Origin: Metapseudomonas boanensis
GTDB taxonomy: Bacteria; Pseudomonadota; Gammaproteobacteria; Pseudomonadales; Pseudomonadaceae
Assembly: GCF_018704125.1 (NCBI RefSeq)
Contig: NZ_JAGTIS010000004.1
Coordinates: 248,001-312,000, forward strand
DNA: 64,000 nt
Direction: 5' to 3'
Shown here: positions 1-7,732 of the stretch, piece by piece
How the letters are laid out: every line of letters starts with the position of its first letter
Position numbering within the stretch: position 1 is the stretch's first letter
Notes under the pieces: model-generated
What the model was told of the DNA's origin: nothing
What the model saw: only the letters and a program-made list of their open reading frames with translations
Database searches by the model: none
Position numbers and translations under genes: made by a program

Positions 1-1
1 G

Positions 2-151
2 GCCTTCGGTGTGCTGGTGCTGGGCGAGAGCATCGAGCCCTCGTTCGCGATCGGTGCGGCCCTGGTGCTCGCCGGCATTCTCCTGGTGAGTGGCACCGAG
101 CTTTTGCGTGAGCGCCTGGCGCGCCGGGCGGTTGTCGCATCCGAAGCCTGA
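2..151 (+). CDS. C-terminal end of an EamA/DMT-family transporter (partial)
   Basis: The window opens inside a reading frame that ends at TGA 149-151. The 49 visible residues form one hydrophobic helix (GAALVLAGILLVSG) preceded by LGESIEPSFAIGAAL, followed by a basic tail. This matches the last transmembrane segment of EamA (drug/metabolite transporter) proteins, where an LGE motif precedes the final helix. The substrate cannot be inferred from this fragment. Confidence 0.6.
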   Translation, partial: AFGVLVLGESIEPSFAIGAALVLAGILLVSGTELLRERLARRAVVASEA

Positions 152-207
152 TGGCGCGATAGCCGCCGTAAGCCGGCTGGATATCCACGGGTGCCGTCCC
201 TCCGCCG

Positions 208-255
208 GAGCCAGCTTGCTGGCGAAGGCGCGGGTGGATTCGCGAGCAAGCGCGC
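208..255. repeat. REP-like hairpin between genes
   Basis: Two 13-base arms (214-226 and 239-251) pair with one mismatch around a 12-base loop. The arms carry the GCTTGCTGGCGAA / TTCGCGAGCAAGC words typical of Pseudomonas repetitive extragenic palindromes. It lies between convergent genes and may also attenuate transcription. Confidence 0.55.
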
Positions 256-274
256 TTCGACGCCAGTAGAGCCC

Positions 275-1189
275 TCAACGCCGCCGGATACGCTCCACCA
301 TCACCCTACCGTCAGCACCCAAACGCCCTCGCACTTCGACGTAATCACCCACACCAGAGGACTTGTCGATTCGGCTGCCTGGGCCGACCACCAGCGGCAG
401 GCTATCGAGGGTCCAGCCCTCCCCCAGCATGCCCTGAAGACGCAATCGTGAGCCGACCGGGCTGGATGCAGGGCGGCCCTGGGCGTCGCGGGCGCCCTGG
501 TCGATCCAGTCGACAATGAGCTGGATCTCCACCTCGCTGAGGTACGGTGGGCCGTCATAAGGCATCTGTGGCAGGGACTGCCCACGAATGCGTCGCACCA
601 GCTCGCTGGCACCGGCCGAGCCCGGCACGATGCGCGCTCGCTCGCCGTGATCCAGGGCAGTTTCATAGGAGATCAGCAGGAAGCCTTCCGGCGCCGAGCC
701 CATCAGGCCGTAACGCGAGTGGCACTTGGCGCAGCGCATGGCGAAGATCGGCGCGACATGCGCATAGGTGACCGGCTGCCCGGCCGCCGGGTGCTGCAAC
801 GGCTGCGTCTCGACAGTGCTGGACGAAGGCCGTGAGCCTGGTTGCAGGCCCTCGGCAATCCAGCGCTCGAACAGGGCGATTTCCGCATCACTGAGAAACG
901 GCGGTCCGGTCATCGGCATCCGTGGCAGGCTGATGCCCTTGAGCCGCCGGATCAGCTCACTGCCCGACGGATCGCCGCTGACCACCACCGGGCGAACCTT
1001 GCTGCCCTTGAGGAGGTCATCGAGGTTGGTCAGCCGCAATCCCAGAGGCGCCGCTTCTCCCGCATGGCAAAGCACACAGCGACTTTGCAGGATCGGCTGG
1101 ATATCGTCGAAGGTAGCCGCCGGCACTCGAGTGCCGCCAGCCAGGAGGGCAAGGAAAAACGGCAGCCACCGCAGTATCCGCCTGGTCAT
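275..1189 (-). CDS. Secreted di-domain cytochrome c with C-terminal DUF5666-like domain
   Basis: 304 residues with a Sec signal peptide (about 1-25). Two tandem planctomycete-type cytochrome c domains follow, with haem motifs CVLCH (about 38-42) and CAKCH (about 153-157). Each is followed by a Met-containing distal segment (RMPMTGPPFLS and QMPYDGPPYLS) that would give the sixth haem ligand. The last 60 residues form a small beta-rich domain resembling DUF5666. A periplasmic electron-transfer role is inferred; no redox partner is encoded nearby. AGAGAGG precedes the ATG. It stands alone, convergent with the transporter at 2-151. Confidence 0.7.
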   Translation of the reverse strand: MTRRILRWLPFFLALLAGGTRVPAATFDDIQPILQSRCVLCHAGEAAPLGLRLTNLDDLLKGSKVRPVVVSGDPSGSELIRRLKGISLPRMPMTGPPFLSDAEIALFERWIAEGLQPGSRPSSSTVETQPLQHPAAGQPVTYAHVAPIFAMRCAKCHSRYGLMGSAPEGFLLISYETALDHGERARIVPGSAGASELVRRIRGQSLPQMPYDGPPYLSEVEIQLIVDWIDQGARDAQGRPASSPVGSRLRLQGMLGEGWTLDSLPLVVGPGSRIDKSSGVGDYVEVRGRLGADGRVMVERIRRR

Positions 1190-1509
1190 GTTGCCTCTCT
1201 CTCGCCCCCGAATATGCCGCTAAGCCTAGTGAAGCCATCCCATTCACGCAGATTCTCGGGAACCCTGCCCATGATCTCCCAGTCTGTCCTTCTGAGGCTG
1301 GCGGACGTCGGCCCCAAGCCCCGGGTTCGAATCAGTCGCCGCTGCGTACCCGGGGCTTGTCCCTGCCCGCCTTTCACGGAAACGTCTGCATACAGAATCC
1401 CAACCCTGGCTGGTTTTCCAGACGACAGGTCTAGGCAATGATGGCGACCGCGCCGGACAATGGCCGGTAGCTGAATGAGCTGCATACCGCATCACTGGAG
1501 AATCACTGC
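1190..1509. other. 320-bp intergenic region with one strong hairpin
   Basis: No gene is seen. It must hold the divergent promoters of the cytochrome and the lipoprotein. An 11-bp perfect inverted repeat (1316-1326 with 1348-1358, arm AAGCCCCGGGT) encloses a 21-base loop. The loop contains GGTTCGAATC, which looks like a tRNA T-loop, but no other tRNA element is present. Confidence 0.5.
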
Positions 1510-1830
1510 ATGAAACCTGCTTCACGTCCTGTCGCCCTGGTCCTTGCAACGAGCCTGCTGGCAAGCCTCGCCGGCTGCGAGCTAGCTGAGGAATCTGCCG
1601 ACAAGCTGGCGCGCAAGGCCGAGGAAGCCGCCCAGGACATCGCCCGGGAAGCGATCGGCGACGCCGTCAACGAGTTGAACAAGAAGGTCGATGAGGTCCA
1701 GGCCTCCGCCAAGGAGTTACTCAACGAGCCCCGGAAACAAGAGCAGCGCAGGGACGAAGAGCCGCGCACCGAGCAGCACCGCGGCCAGGAAGACGAGAAC
1801 ATGATGCCGCCGTCCGGCGTCGAGACCTGA
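1510..1830 (+). CDS. Small charged lipoprotein
   Basis: 106 residues with a lipoprotein signal peptide ending in lipobox LAGC (Cys 23). The mature part is almost entirely Glu/Lys/Arg/Ala-rich and predicted helical, possibly coiled coil (about 25-75), with a disordered acidic C-terminus. A GGAGAA ribosome site precedes the ATG. No enzymatic motif is visible. It is likely a periplasmic, membrane-anchored protein of unknown role, convergent with the exporter operon. Confidence 0.6.
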   Translation: MKPASRPVALVLATSLLASLAGCELAEESADKLARKAEEAAQDIAREAIGDAVNELNKKVDEVQASAKELLNEPRKQEQRRDEEPRTEQHRGQEDENMMPPSGVET

Positions 1831-1836
1831 ACTGAA

Positions 1837-3045
1837 TCACTCGCCGCGTAGCGCATCTACAGGATGCAGCCGCGCAGCGGCACGGGCCGGCGCAATGCCG
1901 GCCATCACACCAATCACCCCGGATAGCACCATTGCCAGGATCAGCACACCCGGGCTCAAGGCCAAGGGCAGCCCCGGCAGGGCGAGGTGCAGCCCGCCCA
2001 GTAAAATCCCCATCAGCACCAGTCCCAGGAGGCCGCCGGCCAGCGAAAGCAGGATTGCCTCCGCGAGGAACAGGCCCAGCACCTGTCGCGGGCTGGCGCC
2101 GACGGCCCGCAGCAGGCCGATTTCGGCGGTGCGCTCACCCACGGTGGTGGTCATGATGGTGAGGATGCCCACCGCCCCGACCAGCAGGGAGATGCCGCCC
2201 AGAGCGCCAATCGCGATGGTCAGCACTGAAAGGATGCGCCCGAGGCTGGCCAGCATGTCGTCCTGGGTGGTGATGCTGAAATCCTCCTCGCCATGGCGCT
2301 CGATGAGCGCGGCACGGATGCGTTCGGCCAGCTGGACCGAGCCGATGCCGGCGTTGAACACCACATCGATCTCCATCAGCCCTTCCCGGTTGAACAGGCT
2401 TTGCGCCCAGTCCACGGGAATGTAGGCGATGTCGTCGAGGTCGAAGCCGAGCAACTGCCCCTTCTTTTCCATGACTCCGATCACCCGGAAGCGCGTACCG
2501 CCGATGCGCACGAGCTCCCCCAGCGGATTGGCGTCCCCGAACAGTTCGGTCCGGAGCTTCTGGCCCAGCACCGCATAGGGAGGTGAGCGCCCGTCGCGCG
2601 CTGGCGGCAGGAACTGCCCCAACGCCAACTGGAAGCGCCAGGCCTCAGCGAGCTGGTGGCCGCCACCGATGATGTCGCTGCTACGGCTGAACTGCTGGAA
2701 CTGGATGTCGCCGGTACCCTGGATGATCGGCACCACCGCTTCGACATGTGGTAGACGACCGAGCGCCTCCGCATCAGCCGGGGTCAGCGGGCGCACACTG
2801 CTGAGAATGCCACCCAGCCCGCCGGTCTGCGTCTTGCCCGGGTGGATGGCGATGATCCGTGTACCGAACTGCGAGAAATTATCCAGTACGTAGCCGCGCA
2901 GCCCTTCGCCAATGGCCGTGAGCAAGGCTACGGCGGCGATGCCGATGGCCACTCCAAGCATCGTCAGCAGGCTGCGCAAGGGCCGGCTGGTAAGCGCCGA
3001 GGCGGTCAGGGCGAAGCCATCCTGGAGGCGCATCATGGCCGTCAT
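1837..3045 (-). CDS. MacB/FtsX-type ABC permease (second permease of the exporter)
   Basis: 402 residues with one N-terminal transmembrane helix (about 15-45), a large periplasmic MacB_PCD domain, and three C-terminal helices in an FtsX domain (about 275-400) containing the GERTAEIGLLRAVGA motif. The chosen start, ATG 3045, overlaps the stop of the upstream permease (ATGA), so translation is coupled. An upstream in-frame extension to 3210 would lie wholly inside the neighbour and is not used. It is the last gene of a four-gene operon and probably pairs with 3042-4256 as a heterodimer. Confidence 0.8.
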   Translation of the reverse strand: MTAMMRLQDGFALTASALTSRPLRSLLTMLGVAIGIAAVALLTAIGEGLRGYVLDNFSQFGTRIIAIHPGKTQTGGLGGILSSVRPLTPADAEALGRLPHVEAVVPIIQGTGDIQFQQFSRSSDIIGGGHQLAEAWRFQLALGQFLPPARDGRSPPYAVLGQKLRTELFGDANPLGELVRIGGTRFRVIGVMEKKGQLLGFDLDDIAYIPVDWAQSLFNREGLMEIDVVFNAGIGSVQLAERIRAALIERHGEEDFSITTQDDMLASLGRILSVLTIAIGALGGISLLVGAVGILTIMTTTVGERTAEIGLLRAVGASPRQVLGLFLAEAILLSLAGGLLGLVLMGILLGGLHLALPGLPLALSPGVLILAMVLSGVIGVMAGIAPARAAARLHPVDALRGE

Positions 3046-4256
3046 CGCCCCGCCTGCGGGCGCAAGGCATCTACCGGCTCCATCGCGGCGGCGCGGCTGG
3101 CCGGTAACCAGGCGAACAGCAGGGCCGTCACCAGGCTCAGGCCCAAGGCGCTGGCCTTGGCCCACCAGGGCGCGTGCAAGGGGAAGTCCCAGAGCTGGCG
3201 CCCCGCCCATAGCAGAACCTCCCCCAGCAGTAGGCCGCTCACTGCCCCTGCCAGGGCCAGCAAAGCCGCCTCGCCCAGGAACAGCAGGCGCACTTGGGCA
3301 GCGGTAGCGCCTATGGCCTTGAGCAGGCCGATCTCTGCCGTGCGCTGGTTCACCGATATCCAGGTCACGTTCATGATCAGGATTCCAGCCACCATCAGGC
3401 TGATGGCCGCGATGCCTGCCAGCGCCAGGGTCAGGGCGCGGAGGATGTCGGCAAAGGCCGCAAGCATGGAGTCCTGCCCGATCAGGGTGATGTCCTCCTC
3501 CCCTTCATGGCGCTCGCGGATGGTCGCGCGGATCTGCTGCTTGCCACTCTCCAGCAGGCCAGGTCCACGCATCTCGGCAAAGATGCGGAACAACCCCTCG
3601 CGGTTGAACAGGGCCTGGGCGCTGGCTACGGGAATGATGAGCATCTCGCCGAAATCCATGCCCAATGACTCGCCACGCTCAGCCAGGATGCCGACCACCC
3701 GGAAGCGCCGGTCGCCCGCGCGCAGCCAATGACCTAGCGCAGGCTGGGTGCCGAACAGCTCGCCGCGCAGCTTGGCGCCTATGACGCAGACCGCCTGCGC
3801 CTCACCGAAATCGAGCAGCGGCAACACTTGGCCCTGGCTGACCTCCAGTTGCCGAATGGCGAAGAAATCGTGGCTGGTTCCTAGTGTGAAAGCTTCGCGG
3901 TTGCGGCTGCCGACGTTGACCTCGACCTGCCCGGCCTGCAGCGGTGCTACCCGCAGCACTGACGGCAGGCGGGCGATGGCGGCTGCATCCTGCAGAGTCA
4001 GGTCGCGCGGCGCCAATCCGGTGATCGGGGGCATTCCACCACTGGTTTCCTTGCGCCCTGGCAGAACGATCACGGTGTTGCGCCCGAGCACCGAAAACTC
4101 ACCCAGGATGTAGGTGCGCGCACCTTCGCCGAGCCCGGTGAGCAGACTTACGGCGATCACCCCGATGCCCACCGCCAGAAGCAGCATCAGGCTGCGTGAG
4201 CGGTGCCCGCGCAGCGCTCCGAGCCAGAGGCCAATCGCGTCGGCAGCACGCATCAT
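3042..4256 (-). CDS. MacB/FtsX-type ABC permease (first permease)
   Basis: 404 residues with the MacB layout: an N-terminal helix (about 20-45), a periplasmic core domain, and three C-terminal helices with NQRTAEIGLLKAIGA. It is homologous to but clearly diverged from the following permease, so the pair probably forms a heterodimer driven by the separate ATPase at 4253-4927. Classical MacB is a single polypeptide with the ATPase fused on; here the parts are separate genes. It overlaps both neighbours by 4 bp. Confidence 0.8.
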   Translation of the reverse strand: MMRAADAIGLWLGALRGHRSRSLMLLLAVGIGVIAVSLLTGLGEGARTYILGEFSVLGRNTVIVLPGRKETSGGMPPITGLAPRDLTLQDAAAIARLPSVLRVAPLQAGQVEVNVGSRNREAFTLGTSHDFFAIRQLEVSQGQVLPLLDFGEAQAVCVIGAKLRGELFGTQPALGHWLRAGDRRFRVVGILAERGESLGMDFGEMLIIPVASAQALFNREGLFRIFAEMRGPGLLESGKQQIRATIRERHEGEEDITLIGQDSMLAAFADILRALTLALAGIAAISLMVAGILIMNVTWISVNQRTAEIGLLKAIGATAAQVRLLFLGEAALLALAGAVSGLLLGEVLLWAGRQLWDFPLHAPWWAKASALGLSLVTALLFAWLPASRAAAMEPVDALRPQAGR

Positions 4257-4927
4257 TGCCGCCGATCCTCGACGATGCGTCCGTCACGCATCGCCAGCTG
4301 GCGGCTGGCCCGCGCCGAGAGCTCGGTGTCATGGGTCACCACCACCAGGGTCAGCCCTTCGCGGTTGAGCTCTTCGAGCAGGGCAATCACTTCGCCTCCG
4401 GACTGGCTGTCGAGGTTGCCGGTGGGCTCATCGGCCAGCAGCAGCGAAGGCGTCATGCACATGGCACGGGCAATGGCCACGCGTTGGCGCTGGCCTCCAG
4501 ACAATTCGCCGGGGCGGTGAGCCAGGCGATCGGTCAGGCCCAGCCGTTCAGCCAGGACGGAACTGCGCCGGTGCCGCTCGACCGGTTCGATACCCGCCAG
4601 GAGCATGGGAAGCTCGATGTTCTCCCGGGCGTTGAGCCGAGGGATCAAGTGATAGGACTGGAACACGAAGCCGATCCAGCGGCTACGCAACTCGGCCCGG
4701 TGTACTTCGTCCAACCCAGCCGTGGCCTCGCCACGCAGCCAGTACTCACCAGCATCCGGCACATCGAGCAGTCCGAGGATGTTGAGCAGGGTGGACTTGC
4801 CGGAGCCGGAGGGACCCGTGACAGCCAGGTACTCGCCAGCCGCAACCTCCAGGTCGACGGCATCCAGGCCCATCACCCGCTGCTCGCCCAACTGGAAGCA
4901 ACGCGTCACGCCGCTCAGGCGGATCAT
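4253..4927 (-). CDS. ABC transporter ATPase of LolD/MacB type
   Basis: 224 residues. Walker A GPSGSGKST (about 38-46), Q-loop FQSYHLIPRLNARENIELP, signature LSGGQRQRVAIARAM (about 139-153), Walker B LLLADEPTGNLDS and the H-loop THD are all present. This sequence set is typical of the type VII (MacB/LolCDE) exporter class, which couples ATP hydrolysis to periplasmic movement rather than membrane translocation. It overlaps the adaptor and the permease by ATGA. Confidence 0.85.
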   Translation of the reverse strand: MIRLSGVTRCFQLGEQRVMGLDAVDLEVAAGEYLAVTGPSGSGKSTLLNILGLLDVPDAGEYWLRGEATAGLDEVHRAELRSRWIGFVFQSYHLIPRLNARENIELPMLLAGIEPVERHRRSSVLAERLGLTDRLAHRPGELSGGQRQRVAIARAMCMTPSLLLADEPTGNLDSQSGGEVIALLEELNREGLTLVVVTHDTELSARASRQLAMRDGRIVEDRRQ

Positions 4928-6075
4928 GGCTCGGGCTCCACCGCCTCCTCAGGGACCACTGCCAGGCCATCAGCGAGTTTCTCCACGTCGAGGCTGGAGA
5001 GGATCCGCTGGCCCGGCTCCAGGCCGGCGGTGATCTCGGTCCAGCGCCAGTTGCCGAGGCCGGTCTTGACCTTGGTCTCACGCAGTACGCCGGCCTCGGC
5101 GTCGTAGCGATAAACGCGGCGACCCTCGAATAGTGTCTCGGTGGGGATGCGCAGCACCTCGTCTTTGTGCTGCAAAAGGATTTCCACGTCGGCGCTGTAG
5201 CCCGTCAGCAAGGTGACGCCGGACGGCACGCTGTCGAATTGCACCTCGACGTCCACTGTTCGCGCCTGTTTTTCCAGATCGCGAACGAAGGGGGCAATGC
5301 GGCTGACCCGTCCTTCGAAGTGGCGGTTGCGGAAAGCGTCCAGGCTGATCCGGGCCGGCATGTCCAGAGCCACACGAGCAGCGTCCACTTCGTCGATCGG
5401 CGCCTCGACATACAGGCAACTGTCATCAATCAGGTCCACGGCGGGTGGCGTGGGAATACCCGGTGGCGAGGGGGTGACGTATTCCCCCAGCTCACCGTTG
5501 ATCTGCGCCACGATGCCCGCGAAGGGTGCACGCAAGGTGGCTTGGTCGAGCAAGGACTGCTGCAGGGCCAGTTGCGCCTCAGCCTCATGGATCAGGACAT
5601 CGCTTGCATCACACACCAACTGTGCCAGGTTGGCCCGGGTTTCGGCCTGGTCCAGTTGATCGGCGGCGGCCAGCTTGCGCTCGGCCAGGTGACGCAATCG
5701 TTCCAGGTCGCGACGGTTCAGCTGGGCCTGCTGGCAACGCTGCTCGCGGGCATTGCGCTGGCCCGCCAGGCGCGACCGTGCTTCAGCGACGCGCGCCTGT
5801 CGATCATCCTGGCGCAAGCGCAACAGGACCTCGCCTGCCTGGACGCGCTGGCCCTCGTCGATCAGCAATTCGGTCACCTGCCCTCCCAGATTGAAGGACA
5901 GTCGCGAGCGCCGGCAGGACTTCAATGTACCGGCACGGGTATTGGCCACCAGGGTTTCAACGGTTCCTTTCTCGACCGTTACCAGTCGCACAGGCAGGGG
6001 CTGCGGGCGACTCCACCACCAGAGCAGCAAGCCCAGAACCGCCAGCGCAGGCACCAGAATCAGGAGTTTGCGCAT
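4924..6075 (-). CDS. MacA/HlyD-family periplasmic adaptor
   Basis: 383 residues with a single N-terminal membrane anchor (about 5-22). A lipoyl/barrel-sandwich half-motif precedes a Gln/Arg/Leu-rich coiled-coil hairpin (about 100-180), followed by the second lipoyl half (TLRAPFAGIVAQINGELGEYV) and beta-barrel and membrane-proximal domains. It is the first gene of the exporter operon and would link the inner-membrane ABC complex to an outer-membrane channel. No TolC-like gene is in the window, so a distant one must serve. The substrate is unknown. Confidence 0.8.
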   Translation of the reverse strand: MRKLLILVPALAVLGLLLWWWSRPQPLPVRLVTVEKGTVETLVANTRAGTLKSCRRSRLSFNLGGQVTELLIDEGQRVQAGEVLLRLRQDDRQARVAEARSRLAGQRNAREQRCQQAQLNRRDLERLRHLAERKLAAADQLDQAETRANLAQLVCDASDVLIHEAEAQLALQQSLLDQATLRAPFAGIVAQINGELGEYVTPSPPGIPTPPAVDLIDDSCLYVEAPIDEVDAARVALDMPARISLDAFRNRHFEGRVSRIAPFVRDLEKQARTVDVEVQFDSVPSGVTLLTGYSADVEILLQHKDEVLRIPTETLFEGRRVYRYDAEAGVLRETKVKTGLGNWRWTEITAGLEPGQRILSSLDVEKLADGLAVVPEEAVEPEP

Positions 6076-6199
6076 GCCCTCCTCCCACGAAGCTGATTCG
6101 ATCAGCCTAGGTGCTGGGGCTGGGTATGCGCCAGAGAAGACGTCGAAGGAGAGGCCGGAACCTGTTGGTTTCCAGCCTCATTGGATGATGCGATGCGTC

Positions 6200-6469
6200 T
6201 CAGGCGCGCAGGTAACGCGGCAGTGGCTTGCGGTGCAGCACCTTGAGGGATTCAACCGGCGGCACCTCGCCAAACTCAAGCGCCAGGTCACGCTTCAGGG
6301 TGCTGATCAGCCAGTCCAGCTGGGCTGCGGCGCCGATGCGTGGCACGACCCGTTGAAAGGATTTGCCCTCCCGCTCCAGCGTCAGCACGTAGCCACCATC
6401 AGGGCGGGGCGCGGTGCTCAGCTCGTAGTCAGGAAAGGCGTTGGCAAGTGTTCCGATGTCCAGGTTCAT
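6200..6469 (-). CDS. DUF3509 family protein
   Basis: 89 residues from ATG 6469, with GGGAG correctly spaced upstream; a longer frame to 6631 has no such site. The pattern MNLDIGTLANAFPDYEL...PRPDGGYVLTLEREGKSFQRVVP...LDWLISTLKRDLALEFG is that of DUF3509, a small cytoplasmic family largely confined to Pseudomonas and of unknown function. Monocistronic. Confidence 0.7.
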   Translation of the reverse strand: MNLDIGTLANAFPDYELSTAPRPDGGYVLTLEREGKSFQRVVPRIGAAAQLDWLISTLKRDLALEFGEVPPVESLKVLHRKPLPRYLRA

Positions 6470-6561
6470 GTGTTTCTCCCAGGAAATAAGTGCTCCTGCA
6501 CCTCGCTGCAGCATGCATGCCTGCGGTATGACAACGGAATCGCCAAATAAATCAGTCGCTT

Positions 6562-6585
6562 GCAAAACTTTTAAACAAGTTTTGC
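6562..6585. promoter_or_regulatory. AT-rich perfect dyad upstream of DUF3509
   Basis: GCAAAACTT and AAGTTTTGC flank a 6-base centre, about 95 bases before the DUF3509 start. It could be an operator or an upstream hairpin; no known regulator's site is recognised. Confidence 0.3.
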
Positions 6586-6624
6586 CGTGCATTGCGCACG
6601 ATTGAGGCTCTTGGCAGCGTGCAA

Positions 6625-6648
6625 CCTGCAAGATCGAAACCTTGCAGG
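6625..6648 (-). terminator. Terminator-like hairpin after cvfB
   Basis: CCTGCAAG pairs with CTTGCAGG around 8 bases, 17 bases beyond the cvfB stop. There is no clear T-run, so termination would be weak or the hairpin serves mRNA stability. Confidence 0.35.
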
Positions 6649-6664
6649 GCCACGCAAGATGCGC

Positions 6665-7501
6665 TCAGACCAGTTCGATTCGGTCTTCTTGGATACGGAT
6701 CAGACCCTGCTTGTAGAGCCCGCCGATGGCCTTCTTGAAGTTGCCCTTGCTGACGCCGAACAGCTTGCTGATCAGCTCGGGCGGGCTCTTGTCGCTGATC
6801 TGTAGCACGCCGCCTTCGCTGCGCAGCTTGTCGAGGATCTGCTCGGCCAGGCCGGTGGTTGCGCGCTCGCCGATAGGCTGCAGGCTGAGGCTGATCTTGC
6901 CGTCCGGGCGGATCTCCTTGATGTAGCCCTGCTCGCGCATGCCGCTGCGCAGGAACTTGAAGACTTCGTTCTTGTGGATCAGGCCCCAGTGCAGGCCATC
7001 GATGATGGCCTTGAAACCCAGGTCTGTCGCTTCGACAACCAGCAAGTCGACCGCCTGACCGGGCTTGTAGCGTGGCGGGGTGTTGTCGAGGTAGCGGTCC
7101 AGTCGTGCAGTGGCGGTGATCCGGCGGGTGCGCTTGTCCAGATAGACATGCACGACGCAGTAGTCACCGACCTGGAGCGGGCGCTTCTCTTCCGAATGCG
7201 GCAGGAGCAGGTCCTTGGGCAGGCCCCAGTCGAGGAACAGGCCAACCCGGTTGATTTCCACCACCTTGAGGCTGGCGAAACTCCCGACCTGGACCTTGGG
7301 GGTGAGCGTGGTGGCGACGGGGCGGTCTTCGCTGTCCAGATAGAGGAACACATTCAACCACTCGCCGACCTCGGTGGGCTCGTCCTTGGGCACATAGCGC
7401 TTCGGCAGGAGGATCTCACCGTCCGGCCCGCCGTCCAGGTACAAGCCGAAGTCGGTGTGCTTGACCACCTGCAGTGAGTTGAAACGCCCGATCAGTGCCA
7501 T
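6665..7501 (-). CDS. cvfB: CvfB-like S1 RNA-binding protein
   Basis: 278 residues from ATG 7501 (MALIGRFNSLQVV). Several S1/OB-type repeats are visible (LQVVKHTDFGLYLDGG..., VVEINRVGLFLDWGLPKDLLLP, DLLVVEATDLGFKAIIDGLHWGLIH), followed by a C-terminal winged helix (SPPELISKLFGVSKGNFKKAIGGLYKQGLI). This is the CvfB (COG2996) architecture. The family binds RNA and affects virulence-factor expression in Staphylococcus; its role in Pseudomonas is not established. Confidence 0.8.
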   Translation of the reverse strand: MALIGRFNSLQVVKHTDFGLYLDGGPDGEILLPKRYVPKDEPTEVGEWLNVFLYLDSEDRPVATTLTPKVQVGSFASLKVVEINRVGLFLDWGLPKDLLLPHSEEKRPLQVGDYCVVHVYLDKRTRRITATARLDRYLDNTPPRYKPGQAVDLLVVEATDLGFKAIIDGLHWGLIHKNEVFKFLRSGMREQGYIKEIRPDGKISLSLQPIGERATTGLAEQILDKLRSEGGVLQISDKSPPELISKLFGVSKGNFKKAIGGLYKQGLIRIQEDRIELV

Positions 7502-7732
7502 ATCCGCTACCTCTTTGAGTCGAGGCGGCATTCTACCCGTTGGCCACGTTCCAAGGGGACGGATGGTGCTTCCAGAGCAAAGAAATGCATTGAGGCGACG
7601 CGAATTTTCGCTCGGCGATGTGGTCTATCAACTCGGAGCACAATGATGTTTCAGTATCATGTCGCCATGCCGTGAAATTTAACCCGTGACCGTTATCGTC
7701 CGGATACTTACTGCCTGATTTCGGGAGTCCCT

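Noticed and set aside
1316..1358. Possible tRNA from GGTTCGAATC in a hairpin
   Set aside because: Only a T-loop-like word; no acceptor, D-arm or anticodon stem can be drawn.
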